From: Gemmatimonadota bacterium
GTDB lineage: Bacteria; Gemmatimonadota; Gemmatimonadetes; Gemmatimonadales; GWC2-71-9
NCBI GenBank assembly: GCA_003222155.1
Contig: QHUU01000077.1
Span: 1 to 35,921, forward strand
DNA: 35,921 nucleotides
Direction of reading: 5' to 3'
Shown here: piece by piece, positions 1 through 8,676 of the stretch
Numbering within the stretch: the stretch's first letter is position 1
Layout: each line of letters starts with the position of its first letter
The notes under the pieces: model-generated
Told to the model about the DNA's origin: nothing
Database searches by the model: none
The model's input: the letters and a program-made list of their open reading frames with translations, nothing else
Translations under genes and position numbers: made by a program

Positions 1-105
1 TACCTGTACACGCTCCTCGGGATGATCCTGGGGCTCGCGAAGATCGTGTCGTTCGCCCGGCCCCCGGTGCCCACGCAAGCGGCCGTCCCTCGTCCTCTGG
101 GATGA
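1..105 (+). CDS. C-terminus of an upstream membrane protein (partial)
   Basis: The first reading frame is open from the window edge to a TGA at 103-105 and encodes only 34 residues. It begins with a hydrophobic stretch (YLYTLLGMILGLAKIVSFA) that looks like the end of a membrane segment, followed by a short Pro/Arg/Ala tail. The stop overlaps the next start as ATGA (102-105), so it is very probably the preceding gene of the same operon. In an EPS locus a polymerase/ligase or another multi-spanning protein would fit, but 34 residues do not allow a family call. Confidence 0.6.
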   Translation, partial: YLYTLLGMILGLAKIVSFARPPVPTQAAVPRPLG

Positions 106-1007
106 GCGCGCGCGCCACGCTCAAAGCGTGCTTCGAGGCCGGACTGGTGCGGAGTGGCGTGCCCGCCCTGAACCGGGCGGCGCGGGCGCGACGGGCGCTG
201 GTCCTCGCCTACCACAACGTCGTGCCCGACTCCTCCCCGGGGTTCGGCGACCGCTCGCTCCACCTCCCGCGCGGGCTGTTCATACGCCAGCTCGAGAGCC
301 TGCTCGCCACCCACACGGTCGTCCCGCTGGAACAGGTGCTCGACGCGCCTGTAGCCGGGCGTCGTCCCCGGGCGGCGATCACCTTCGACGACGGCTATCG
401 GGGGGCGGTCTTGCTCGGCGTGGCGGAGCTCGCGAAGCGCGGCGTTCCCGCGACCCTGTTCGTTATTCCCAGTTTCGTGGGGAAGGGCCCGTTCTGGTGG
501 GATGCCTTGGCGGCGGAGCGCGGGCTGGATCCCGCGCTGCGGGCCCGCGCCCTGGACGAGCTGCGGGGCAAAGATCAGGAGGTCCGCGGCTGGGCCGCGC
601 GCGAGCGGATCCCGACGGCGACGGTTCCGGAATGGGCGCTCGTCGCGTCGGAAGCGGAGCTGCGGAGCGCCACTCGGCATCCCGGCATCACGCTTGGATC
701 GCACACCTGGACGCACCCGAACCTGGTGCGGCTGGGGGGAGGCGACGAGCTGCGAGAAGAGTTGCGGCGGCCGCTCGGGTGGCTGCGGGAGCGCTTCACG
801 AGCGTGATCCCGTGGCTGAGTTATCCGTACGGGCTGGCGACGCCGGCCGTGGAGGCCGCTGCCCGCGAGGTGGGCTACACCGCGGCGCTCGCCCTGGGTG
901 GTGGGTGGTTCCCGTCCACCCGCGTGAACCGCTGGGCGGTGCCGCGGGAAAACATTCCCTCGGGCTTGTCGGAGAACGGGTTCGTCATTCGATCCTCGGG
1001 CCTGTGA
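102..1007 (+). CDS. Polysaccharide deacetylase (NodB-homology, CE4-like)
   Basis: 301 aa. The NodB-type core is clear: TFDDGY (Asp96-Asp97) supplies the catalytic base and a metal ligand, and SHTWTHPN (His201, His205) supplies the metal-binding H-x3-H motif. A later SYPYG segment is the usual substrate-groove motif. The opening LVLAYHNVVP is typical of EPS-associated deacetylases. The family removes N- or O-acetyl groups from polysaccharides. There is no obvious signal peptide, so it may act on lipid-linked precursors on the cytoplasmic side, or be exported by another route. ATGA overlap with the upstream gene and GTGA overlap with the glycosyltransferase downstream indicate translational coupling. 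The exact substrate is unknown. Confidence 0.88.
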   Translation: MSARATLKACFEAGLVRSGVPALNRAARARRALVLAYHNVVPDSSPGFGDRSLHLPRGLFIRQLESLLATHTVVPLEQVLDAPVAGRRPRAAITFDDGYRGAVLLGVAELAKRGVPATLFVIPSFVGKGPFWWDALAAERGLDPALRARALDELRGKDQEVRGWAARERIPTATVPEWALVASEAELRSATRHPGITLGSHTWTHPNLVRLGGGDELREELRRPLGWLRERFTSVIPWLSYPYGLATPAVEAAAREVGYTAALALGGGWFPSTRVNRWAVPRENIPSGLSENGFVIRSSGL

Positions 1008-2122
1008 CGCGACGCCTCAGAATTCTTCATGTGGTGCACAAGCTCGACTATGGCGGCCTGGAACGCCTGGTAGGCGCCCTCGTCGAGCGTCTTCCTCCCG
1101 ATCGGTTCGAGAATCACATCCTGACACTGAGTGACTTCGGCCGCTTCGCCGAAGGTCTCGCCGGGCACGCGCAGCTCCACCAGGAGCGGTCGCTGCGGCG
1201 CTGGTCCATGATCTGGCCGCTCGGCTTGACCCGCACGATTCGCGCGCTCGCCCCCGACGTCGTGCATACGCACAGCGGCGTGTGGTACAAGACGTCGCTG
1301 GCGGCGCGGCGCGCCGGCGTGCCCCGCCTGGTGCACACCGACCACGGCCGCCCCTACCCGGACTCGTTCAAGGGCCGGCTGCTCGACGGGCTCGCCGCCC
1401 GGCGCACGGACGTGGTCGTGGCCGTCTCGGACGCCCTGCGCCGCCAGATGGCGGCGACGCTGGTACCGCGCCCGGCGGAGATCCGCGTCGTGATCAACGG
1501 GATCGACACCCGCCGGTTCCGGCCGCGGTCCGTCAACGGGTCGGTGCGCGGCGAGCTGGGGCTGCCTGCCGGGGCACCGGTCATCGGCAGCATCGGCCGG
1601 CTCGACCCGATCAAGGCCTACGACGTGATGCTGCAGGCCTTCGCGCGGCTGCGCGCCGGTTGGAGCGATGCCCATGGCGCGCCGCCCAGCCTCGTGCTGG
1701 TGGGCGACGGTCCCGAGCGCGCCCGCCTGGCGGCGCTGATCGACCGGTTGGGGCTGCGCGACGCGGCCCGGCTGGCCGGGTGGCGCAAAGACGTAGAAAA
1801 CGTCTACCCCGCATTCGACGTCTTCACGCTGTCGTCGTGGAGCGAAGGAACCTCGCTCGGTCTGCTCGAGGCCATGAGCAGCGGCGTCTGTCCGGTGGTG
1901 ACCGATGTCGGCGGGTCCGGCGCGGCAGTGGGGGAGGCCCTGCGGCACCGCCTCGTGCCGCCGGGGAATCCCACGGCGCTGGCCGCCGCCTGGCGCGACG
2001 CGCTGGGCGACTCCGCGCGCCGGGCCCGCGATGCGGCGGCCGGGCGCCGGCGCGTGGAGCAGGCGTTCGGGGTCGACGCGATGGTGCGGGAGTACGAGCG
2101 GATTTACAGCGGCGGTGAGTGA
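1004..2122 (+). CDS. Glycosyltransferase family 4 (GT-B fold)
   Basis: 372 aa starting at GTG 1004, which overlaps the deacetylase stop as GTGA. The frame stays open further upstream, but homology begins only at RILHVVHKLDYGGLERL, the glycine-rich acceptor-side motif of GT4 enzymes. The C-terminal donor domain has SIGRLDPIKAYDVML and the E-x7-E signature in SEGTSLGLLE, which binds nucleotide sugar. Two Rossmann-like halves are visible, as expected for a retaining GT-B enzyme adding one sugar to the lipid-linked repeat unit on the cytoplasmic face. Sugar specificity cannot be read from sequence. It converges on the asnB-like gene with an 11-bp gap. Confidence 0.9.
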   Translation: MTRRLRILHVVHKLDYGGLERLVGALVERLPPDRFENHILTLSDFGRFAEGLAGHAQLHQERSLRRWSMIWPLGLTRTIRALAPDVVHTHSGVWYKTSLAARRAGVPRLVHTDHGRPYPDSFKGRLLDGLAARRTDVVVAVSDALRRQMAATLVPRPAEIRVVINGIDTRRFRPRSVNGSVRGELGLPAGAPVIGSIGRLDPIKAYDVMLQAFARLRAGWSDAHGAPPSLVLVGDGPERARLAALIDRLGLRDAARLAGWRKDVENVYPAFDVFTLSSWSEGTSLGLLEAMSSGVCPVVTDVGGSGAAVGEALRHRLVPPGNPTALAAAWRDALGDSARRARDAAAGRRRVEQAFGVDAMVREYERIYSGGE

Positions 2123-2133
2123 GGCAATGCGGG

Positions 2134-4038
2134 TCAGCGACCCGCCATCACACCGCTTTCCAGGTACACGCGGTGCCAGACCGAAAAGCACAGTAACGCC
2201 CACAGGATCCCTTCCCGGTTGTGCCGGCGCGTGAAGTGGTCGTCGAGCAGTCCGCGCACCACGGTGGGATCGAAATACCCGAGCCGCCGCAGCCGCTCCG
2301 GCGCGAGCTCGTCCTCGATCACGTCGCGCAGCTCGTGTCGCAGCCACTCGGCGGTCGGGCCCACGAATCCGCGTTTCGGCGCCCGCAGGTGCTCGTCGGG
2401 AAGGCGGCCTCGCAGGGCGCGCTTGAGCAGGCGCTTGTTCCTCCACCATCCGATCTTGACGCGGTCCGAGAGCGGAAACACGCGCTCGACGAGCAAGTGG
2501 TCCACGAAGGGCACCCGGATCTCGAGCGAGTGCGCCATCGCCATGCGGTCGCTCAGCGCCAACACATCGTCCGCGAGGAACGTCTTGTAGTCGAGATACA
2601 AACCCGCCGCGAGCCCCGCGGGGGCGCCGTGCCGCTGATACAGCTCGCGGAACCGGGCGCTCGCCCTGCCCGCGTTCACGCCCTCGTGCAGCCCGGCGAC
2701 GTACAGCGCGTGCCGGTCCGCGTCGGCGAAGCGAGTGACGTATCCGAGGAACCGGTCGGGCGTCGAGCCGTTACCGGGCCGCAGGAAGCGTTTGAGCCGA
2801 TCGACGGAGAGCGACGCGCCGGGGGGCTCGCGCAGCAGGTTCGCGAGTCCGCTCACCCCGCGCTGCACGGCGTGGGGCAGGCGCGCGTATCGCTCGCCGG
2901 CGAGCAGGCCGATGTGCCGCCGGTATCCCGCGAACAGTTCGTCGCCCCCGATCCCGGTGAGGGCAACCTTGTACGACGCGCCCACCGCCTGCGACAGCAA
3001 CCAGGTCGGCACGGCGGACTGGTCGGCATGGGGCTCGTCGAGCGCGTGCGTGATCGGCTCGAGCAGGTCGCGCACGTCCGGGCGGATGTCCACCTCGGTC
3101 AGCTTGACGCCGTACCGGGCCGCCAATCGGCGCGCCAGGTCCGTTTCGTTCGCGCTCGCGGCCCCCGAGCCGAAGTACCGCGCCGTGAACGCGTGTGGCG
3201 CGTCGCTCGCCAGCGCCCAGCTGGCGACTACGGCCGAGGAATCGAGCCCACCGCTCAGGAACGCCGCCACCGGCACGTCGCTCACGAGGTGCGCCCGCAC
3301 CGACTCGTCGAGCCACTCCCTGACGCGCTCGTCCGCGTCGCGCGGCGTCTCCGCACGCTCCCGGGGGAGGTCCCAGTACTGCTTGGTCGACACGCCGCGC
3401 CGGGCGTGCCACATCGCGGTGTGGCCCGGCTCGAGCTTCGTGACGCCCGCGAACGGCGTGGCGGGGGCGGGGATGTACCCCAGCTGGAAATACATGTCGA
3501 GGGCATCCCAGTCGAGCGTCCGGTCGGCGAGACCCGCCGCGTGGAGCGCCTTCAGCTCGGAAGCGAACGCGATGCCCCAAGGCGCGGTAGCAATGTACAA
3601 TGGCTTGATCCCGAACCGGTCACGGGCGAGCAGCAGGGTCCGCGCTTTCGCGTCCCAAATGGCGAACGCGAACATCCCCCGCAGCCGGGTCACGCACTCG
3701 GGGCCCTCCTCCTCGTACAGGTGGAGGATGGTCTCCGTGTCCCCCTGGGTCGCGAACGTATGTCCGCGCGCGACCAGTCCGCGGCGCAACTCCGCGTAGT
3801 TGTAGATCTCCCCGTTGAAGACGATTACCGCCGACCGATCCTCGTTGAAGATCGGCTGGTGCCCGCCCGCGAGGTCGATGATGCTGAGGCGACGCATGCC
3901 CAGGCCGACGGGGCCGTCCACGTGGACGCCCTCGTCGTCGGGGCCCCGGTGCCGGATCGCGTCGCACATCTGCCGGATTACGGCAGGGGAGACAGGATGG
4001 ACCGGGTCTGTATGGACGATGCCGACGATGCCGCACAT
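2134..4038 (-). CDS. asnB: AsnB-like glutamine amidotransferase (EPS-associated)
   Basis: 634 aa. Cys2 directly after the initiator Met (MCGIVGI) is the class II glutaminase nucleophile and fixes the start at ATG 4038; an upstream in-frame start at 4119 would bury it. RHRGPDDEG, FNGEIYNY and DTETILHLYEEEG form the glutaminase pocket. SGGLDSS (about residue 260) is the PP-loop of the synthetase domain, followed by TGIGGDELFAGYRRH. The family transfers glutamine-derived ammonia to an adenylated carboxylate. The length and sequence style match amidotransferases of PEP-CTERM/EPS loci better than housekeeping asparagine synthetase, so it may amidate a uronic or amino acid on the polymer. No Shine-Dalgarno sequence is seen before the ATG. 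Confidence 0.88.
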   Translation of the reverse strand: MCGIVGIVHTDPVHPVSPAVIRQMCDAIRHRGPDDEGVHVDGPVGLGMRRLSIIDLAGGHQPIFNEDRSAVIVFNGEIYNYAELRRGLVARGHTFATQGDTETILHLYEEEGPECVTRLRGMFAFAIWDAKARTLLLARDRFGIKPLYIATAPWGIAFASELKALHAAGLADRTLDWDALDMYFQLGYIPAPATPFAGVTKLEPGHTAMWHARRGVSTKQYWDLPRERAETPRDADERVREWLDESVRAHLVSDVPVAAFLSGGLDSSAVVASWALASDAPHAFTARYFGSGAASANETDLARRLAARYGVKLTEVDIRPDVRDLLEPITHALDEPHADQSAVPTWLLSQAVGASYKVALTGIGGDELFAGYRRHIGLLAGERYARLPHAVQRGVSGLANLLREPPGASLSVDRLKRFLRPGNGSTPDRFLGYVTRFADADRHALYVAGLHEGVNAGRASARFRELYQRHGAPAGLAAGLYLDYKTFLADDVLALSDRMAMAHSLEIRVPFVDHLLVERVFPLSDRVKIGWWRNKRLLKRALRGRLPDEHLRAPKRGFVGPTAEWLRHELRDVIEDELAPERLRRLGYFDPTVVRGLLDDHFTRRHNREGILWALLCFSVWHRVYLESGVMAGR

Positions 4039-4054
4039 GAGCGGCGGCGTCTGG

Positions 4055-4070
4055 AGCAAGAGGAGGGCCG
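4055..4070 (-). promoter_or_regulatory. Possible sigma-54 promoter before asnB (weak)
   Basis: On the minus strand CGGCCC, five bases, TTGC gives the obligatory GG-N10-GC spacing and matches 8 of 10 consensus positions (TGGCAC-N5-TTGC). Transcription would begin near 4044, leaving only about 5 nt before ATG 4036-4038. This works only if the mRNA is nearly leaderless, which fits the missing Shine-Dalgarno sequence but is unusual for sigma-54. Confidence 0.25.
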
Positions 4071-4198
4071 CGCGGGCATGCCGGTCTGCCCGACGCGACT
4101 GTAGAGCACACCCACCCATACGTTGCGCACGCGCAGCACTGGCGCGCGCGCCTGCCTGCCCGGCGGCTCAGGCACGGAGCTTGTTCCATCGGGAGGGC

Positions 4199-5320
4199 GT
4201 GACAGAGTCGGACAGGCTCTCCGTGCTGCACCTCATCGCTCCCGGAGACGTGGGCGGCGCCGAGCGCGTCGTGCACGCTTTGGCGAGCGGTCAACGCCGC
4301 GCCGGGCACCGGGTAACGGTTGGCGCGGTGTTGTCCAACGGGGCCGACCATCGCTCCCACCCCTTCCTGGCGCCCCTGGAGCGAGCCGGCGTCGAAACGA
4401 TCCTCCTGCGGGTACCGCCCCGCGCTTACCGCCGCGAGCGCAGCGCGTGCGTCGAGCTGTGCCGTCGGCTCCGGCCGGATGTCGTGCACACGCACGGCAT
4501 CCGGGTGGACGTGGTGGACGCCGCTGTCGCGCGGCGGGCCGGCATGCCAACGGTGACGACGGTTCACGGCTTCACGGGCGGGGATTTCAAGATGTGGGTG
4601 TACGAGCGGTTGTGGCGACGTGCCTTGCGCGGTTTCGACGCCGTCGTCGCGGTGTCACGCCCGCTGGCCCGGGACCTTGAGCGGACGGGCGTGCCCCCGG
4701 GGCGCCTGCACGCCGTTCCCAACGCCTGGCCGGCGGACGACCTGCCGCCGTTTCCCCGGTACGAGGCACGCCAACAGCTCGCGGTCCCCGACGGGCGATT
4801 CCACGTCGGCTGGGTGGGACGGCTTACCCCGGAAAAGGGGGCGGATGTGCTGCTCGCGGCCCTGCCCCTGCTCGCGGACCTGCCGATGGTCGTGTCGGTC
4901 GTGGGCGACGGGCGCGGGCGGCCACAGCTCCAGGCGGCGGCCGCGCGCCTGGGACTGGGCGATCGGGTGCGCTGGCTGGGCAACGTCGCCGCGGCGGGGC
5001 GGCTGTTTACGGCTTTCGACGTGTTCGCGCTCAGCTCCCGCACGGAGGGCACGCCGATCGTGCTGTTCGAGGCGATGGCGACGAGCACGCCGATCGTCGC
5101 CAGCGCCGTCGGAGGCGTCCCCGACGTGCTCGCGCCGCAAGAAGCGCTGCTGGTCGGACCCGACGATCCGGCCGCACTGGCGCAGGCCATTCGTGCGGTG
5201 CACGCGGATCCCGCGGCGGCGGCGGACCGGGCGCGCCGGGCGCAGCAGCGACTGGGGAGCGAATTCGCGCCCGGGCCCTGGCTCGAGCGCTACGAACGCA
5301 TCTACCGGAGCGTGGGATGA
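4199..5320 (+). CDS. Glycosyltransferase family 4 (GT-B fold)
   Basis: 373 aa from GTG 4199, chosen because GGGAGG (4191-4196) lies just upstream and the conserved N-terminal strand (LSVLHLIAPGDVGGAERVV) follows at once. The frame is open further upstream but shows no homology there. GDVGGAERVV is the acceptor-domain glycine loop, GWVGRLTPEKGADVLL opens the donor domain, and EGTPIVLFE is the E-x7-E signature. It probably adds one sugar to the growing lipid-linked oligosaccharide. It is divergent from asnB and overlaps the GT2 gene downstream by ATGA, so the two are probably one transcription unit. The donor sugar is unknown. Confidence 0.9.
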   Translation: MTESDRLSVLHLIAPGDVGGAERVVHALASGQRRAGHRVTVGAVLSNGADHRSHPFLAPLERAGVETILLRVPPRAYRRERSACVELCRRLRPDVVHTHGIRVDVVDAAVARRAGMPTVTTVHGFTGGDFKMWVYERLWRRALRGFDAVVAVSRPLARDLERTGVPPGRLHAVPNAWPADDLPPFPRYEARQQLAVPDGRFHVGWVGRLTPEKGADVLLAALPLLADLPMVVSVVGDGRGRPQLQAAAARLGLGDRVRWLGNVAAAGRLFTAFDVFALSSRTEGTPIVLFEAMATSTPIVASAVGGVPDVLAPQEALLVGPDDPAALAQAIRAVHADPAAAADRARRAQQRLGSEFAPGPWLERYERIYRSVG

Positions 5321-6495
5321 CCTCTGTCTGTGTCTGGCTGCTCGCCATCGCCTTGGCCTTTGGCGTCTATACCTACGTGGGCTATCCGCTGTTGCTGGGG
5401 CTGGCCGGACTGTTCCGGCGTGGTCGAGCCCCCGCCGCTTCCCCCGCCGAGTGGCCGCCAATCAGTATCGTGCTCCCCGTCTACAACGAAGCAGCCGTGC
5501 TTCGCCAGACGCTCGAGAATCTGCTCCGCCTCGACTATCCCGCGGACCGCCGCCAGATCCTCGTGGTGTCCGACGCCTCGACCGATGAGACCGACGCCAT
5601 CGCGCGCGAGTACGCCGGCCGGGGCGTCGAGCTGCTGCGGCTGCCGACGCGCGGAGGGAAGACGGCTGCAGAGAACGCGGCCCTGCCGCTCCTGCGGGGT
5701 GACATCATCGTCACCACCGACGCGTCGGCTCGGCCGGAGCCGGGGGCTCTCAAGCCGCTGATCGCGAGCTTCTCCGATCCTACAGTCGGCGTCGCCTCCG
5801 GGCACTATGTCAGCGTGGCGCGAGCGGATGGACACGCCAACCACGGCGAGTCCTGGTACGTCGGCTACGACATGTGGGTGCGTCTCCTCGAGTCGCGCGT
5901 CGCGGGAATCCCGGGGGCGGCGGGGTGCTTCCACGCCGTGCGGGCACCGATCCACCTGCGTGTGTTGCCGGAGGAGATCAGTCGAGACTTCGCGGCGGCC
6001 CTGCTCGCCCGCGAGCAGGGATGGCGCACGGTCTCGGTTGAAAGCGCCGTCTGCACGGTCCCCCGGGTACCCTCGCTCCGGAAGGAATACCGCCGCAAAG
6101 TCCGCACGATCGTCCGCGGCTGGCACACGCTGCACTTCAAGCGGGCGCTCTTGAATCCCTTCCGTCACGGGTTCTTCGCGTGGATCCTCGCGAGCCACAA
6201 GATCTGCCGCTGGATGATTCCCCACATCGCCTTACCGGCGCTGGTCGCGCTGGTGTGCCTCACCCCCACGTTCTGGTGGGCGCGCGTCGGCGTGGCCCTC
6301 GCAGCCACGGCGGGGCTGTGCGCGGGGCTCGCATGGTGGTGGCCCGAGCAGCGGCGCCTCCCGAAGCTCGTGGCCCTGCCCGCGTATCTCGTGGTGGGGA
6401 ACGTGGCCGCCCTGCACGCCTCCATCCGGGCCGTCCGGGGCGAGCGCACGCCTGTGTGGGAGCCAACCCGTCGCGCGGTGGAGCGGGCGGCCTAA
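5317..6495 (+). CDS. Glycosyltransferase family 2, membrane-anchored
   Basis: 392 aa. One N-terminal membrane helix (about residues 3-30) precedes a GT-A domain: SIVLPVYNEAAVL starts the nucleotide-binding strand, VVSDASTDET carries the first conserved Asp pair, and TTDASARPEP is the metal-binding position. A REQGWRTV segment and KVRTIVRGWHTL, similar to the Q/R-x-x-R-W loop of processive GT2 enzymes, follow. The last about 120 residues contain three hydrophobic helices. The layout resembles BcsA/ICA-type or Wzx/Wzy-pathway GT2 proteins at the inner membrane, so it could be a processive synthase or a single-addition enzyme. ATGA overlap with the preceding GT4 gene indicates coupling; it converges on the next gene with an 8-bp gap. 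Confidence 0.88.
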   Translation: MTSVCVWLLAIALAFGVYTYVGYPLLLGLAGLFRRGRAPAASPAEWPPISIVLPVYNEAAVLRQTLENLLRLDYPADRRQILVVSDASTDETDAIAREYAGRGVELLRLPTRGGKTAAENAALPLLRGDIIVTTDASARPEPGALKPLIASFSDPTVGVASGHYVSVARADGHANHGESWYVGYDMWVRLLESRVAGIPGAAGCFHAVRAPIHLRVLPEEISRDFAAALLAREQGWRTVSVESAVCTVPRVPSLRKEYRRKVRTIVRGWHTLHFKRALLNPFRHGFFAWILASHKICRWMIPHIALPALVALVCLTPTFWWARVGVALAATAGLCAGLAWWWPEQRRLPKLVALPAYLVVGNVAALHASIRAVRGERTPVWEPTRRAVERAA

Positions 6496-6503
6496 ACGCA
6501 CCG

Positions 6504-7514
6504 TCAACAGTGGGACGCGGCCTCGACGGGCTCCGTCGCCGGCTGAAGCGAGGTCGCGGCTTCCGAGACCGTGACCAATCGCAGCGGGGTGAGGCGGGCG
6601 AGGCGTTCGACGTACGTCGCGATCGAGTGATACATCCGCTCCACACCGGCCCGGTCAGGGGCGAACGGGCTCAGGCCTGGACGGAGACTGGGGCTGTGCA
6701 GGAACAGGTGCAGATGACGCACACCTGCGTCCATCAGGCGGCGTGACAGCGTCAGCATGTCCGGAACCGAGTCCGTCTCCGGGCTGAGGGCGATGCGCTT
6801 GACGATGCCGGCGCGCCATGCGATGCCGCGCAGGTGGAGCGCACGCAGCGCCGGGACCGACAACGCCCGGTACACTCCCGCCCACACCCGCGACGGCGGA
6901 CGACTGTAGCCCACCGACATGGGAAGCTCGACCAGCGGCCCTGCGGGCTGCGGGATGCGCACGTCGGCGTCTCCGGCGAGGCGATAGGCGTGGAGCGGCG
7001 CCCCGACGAACGTCGGCCCGTCGTCGTACTCTTTCCAGCTCATGAAGGGTGTGACGCTCGAGTCGACGCGGTAGCCGCACCCGATCAGGGCGGTGACGGT
7101 CTCCGGGCCCAGCCCGTAGCGACCGGCGCGGAACGCCATCGGCCGTCCGCCACACGCCTCGCGCAGGGTCGCCGTGAGGCGTTCGATTTTCGCGCGCTGC
7201 AGCGCGGCCGGAAGGTTATTGAGCATTGTGTTGCGCGCGGCGAAGGGCTCGTCCAGCGGCGGCGTGTTCCAGGGATGCAGGTGGGCGCCCAGCTCCGCTC
7301 CACCGCCGTGCAACTCGCGCAGGATGGCCGCGGCCCAGTCGCGGATCGCGACCTGATAGGTCGTGAAGTAGGTCGCCCGCACACCGAGCCCTTGAAACAG
7401 CGCGTCGAGACGCGGCAGCTCGCGGATGTTCTCCACCGTCACTCCGTCGCGGCGCGGGCGCCAGTCGTCCTCCTCGGTATCGATCGAAACGATCAGGAGC
7501 GTCGGCTTGGTCAC
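6504..7514 (-). CDS. Polysaccharide deacetylase-like protein (WalW/NodB superfamily)
   Basis: 336 aa from GTG 7514, which has a GAGGGA ribosome site and sits 13 nt after the preceding stop; GTG 7553 in the same frame would overlap that gene. SIDTEEDDW (Asp12, Glu14) and GAHLHPW (His79, His81) match the metal- and base-site motifs of divergent NodB-fold proteins. FRAGRYGLG and late HLFLHSPSL segments also fit this group. It is the type of deacetylase found in EPS loci beside FemAB genes. No signal peptide is visible. Probably co-transcribed with the FemAB-like gene upstream. Its target is probably an acetylated residue of the polymer or its precursor. Confidence 0.8.
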   Translation of the reverse strand: MTKPTLLIVSIDTEEDDWRPRRDGVTVENIRELPRLDALFQGLGVRATYFTTYQVAIRDWAAAILRELHGGGAELGAHLHPWNTPPLDEPFAARNTMLNNLPAALQRAKIERLTATLREACGGRPMAFRAGRYGLGPETVTALIGCGYRVDSSVTPFMSWKEYDDGPTFVGAPLHAYRLAGDADVRIPQPAGPLVELPMSVGYSRPPSRVWAGVYRALSVPALRALHLRGIAWRAGIVKRIALSPETDSVPDMLTLSRRLMDAGVRHLHLFLHSPSLRPGLSPFAPDRAGVERMYHSIATYVERLARLTPLRLVTVSEAATSLQPATEPVEAASHC

Positions 7515-7527
7515 ACGATGGGGTCCC

Positions 7528-8676
7528 TCACGCCCCCGCCCGCAGCCGGGCACGTACCCGGCCCGCCCAATCGAGGCCGCGCAGCCAGCGACCGCGCCAG
7601 CCGGGCCGGAAGGCCACGAGCTCCTGTGTCACGGCCTCCGAGATCGTCCACTCCCGCTTGTACGCTTCGTTGCCGCGCAGGAAGTCGAACCGCCGGTAGC
7701 CGCGCTCGATGGCCCGGCGGATCATCTTTACCATGAGTGCGACCCCCACGCTCTTGTCCTCCCAGCGAGTATCGCGACCGCTTTGGTAGAAGTAGACCGT
7801 CTCGCGGTCGGCGAATCCGTACCACGCGGCCGCGGGCGCCCCGTCTAGGTCGAGCGTGGTCAACCACAGTTGTCCTCGGCGCGCGAGCTCCTCGGCGAAT
7901 GCCCGGTGGAGCCGTTCCACCCGCGGATCGCTGAACGTACCCCCCCCACCGGTCGCCCAGCGCTGCTCGTGCAGCGCCACGAGATGGCGCCAGCCATCGA
8001 CGAACCGGTCGGAGTCGTAATCGGTCAGGGCCACGACGTGGTCGCGCTCCAGATTGCGCTCCCGGCGGCGTAACACCTGGCGGCGGTTGGCGCTCAACGA
8101 GCTCAGGTATGCCTCCCAGGTACTCGGGAGCTCGAGGTAGGGACAACGGTATCCCGCGTTCCAGCGAATCGCGCAACCGGCGCGCGCCAGCGCGGCCGCG
8201 AGCCGAACCGCGTTGGGCGCACCCGGCGTGAGATTACTCAGGATCGCGATCTCCCAGGGCAGCGCCAACAACGCCGGAAGGGCGTCCTCGAGGTCCGCGC
8301 TCCGATCGGCAAGGACATCGAGATGGTCCGGACATCCGACGTCCCCGACGGCCCACCTGAGGCCGGCGACAGACTGGCGGCGGAACGTGACGGTCCCGAC
8401 CGCGACGGGAAGCAGCGCTGCCGCGTCTCCGTTGGCGTCCCGGAGCACGATGCAGCAACTCGCCTCCAGCTCCTCGCGCGAGGCCGAGTCGGCCCACGCC
8501 CGATGCCACGCCCAGCCCGCGAATGGCGACGCGGCGCCTGAGCGTTCGCGCAGCTGCTCCCAGACCGCGGGGTCGCGCCCGAGCGCCTCGACGAGCGGGA
8601 CGCGGGCCGCAATCCTCCCGGTGGTGTATCGAGGCTCGGCCACGGTGCCTGCCAGGCTGGAGCTCAGAGTCCGCAC
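7528..8676 (-). CDS. FemAB/CelD-like GNAT-fold transferase
   Basis: 382 aa with the start placed at GTG 8676, just before the first family-like sequence and with AAGG about 10 nt upstream; the frame is open to 8805 but the extra residues look non-coding. The C-terminal half holds the Acetyltransf_6-type core: SANRRQVLRRRERNL, FAEELARRGQLWLTTLDLDG, AAAWYGFADRETVYFYQSGRD, and the RGYRRFDFLRGNEAYKREW ending. These proteins transfer acyl or aminoacyl groups, and EPS-locus versions (CelD, BcsL, PEP-CTERM FemAB) are thought to modify the polysaccharide. A second relative lies at 14507-15757. Probably co-transcribed with the downstream deacetylase. Confidence 0.83.
   Translation of the reverse strand: MRTLSSSLAGTVAEPRYTTGRIAARVPLVEALGRDPAVWEQLRERSGAASPFAGWAWHRAWADSASREELEASCCIVLRDANGDAAALLPVAVGTVTFRRQSVAGLRWAVGDVGCPDHLDVLADRSADLEDALPALLALPWEIAILSNLTPGAPNAVRLAAALARAGCAIRWNAGYRCPYLELPSTWEAYLSSLSANRRQVLRRRERNLERDHVVALTDYDSDRFVDGWRHLVALHEQRWATGGGGTFSDPRVERLHRAFAEELARRGQLWLTTLDLDGAPAAAWYGFADRETVYFYQSGRDTRWEDKSVGVALMVKMIRRAIERGYRRFDFLRGNEAYKREWTISEAVTQELVAFRPGWRGRWLRGLDWAGRVRARLRAGA

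Noticed and set aside
875-2449. Long open frame on the minus strand opposite the deacetylase and GT4 genes
   Set aside because: High-GC shadow of the plus-strand genes: Arg/Ala/Pro-rich, no recognisable domain. Similar long antisense frames exist opposite most genes here.
2221-4104. 627-codon plus-strand frame opposite asnB
   Set aside because: Fully antisense to a clearly recognisable amidotransferase, with no domain of its own.
4170-4184. AGGCAC-N5-TTGT, a sigma-54-like element before the GT4 gene
   Set aside because: It has GT instead of the obligatory GC, and transcription would begin inside the ribosome site of GTG 4199.
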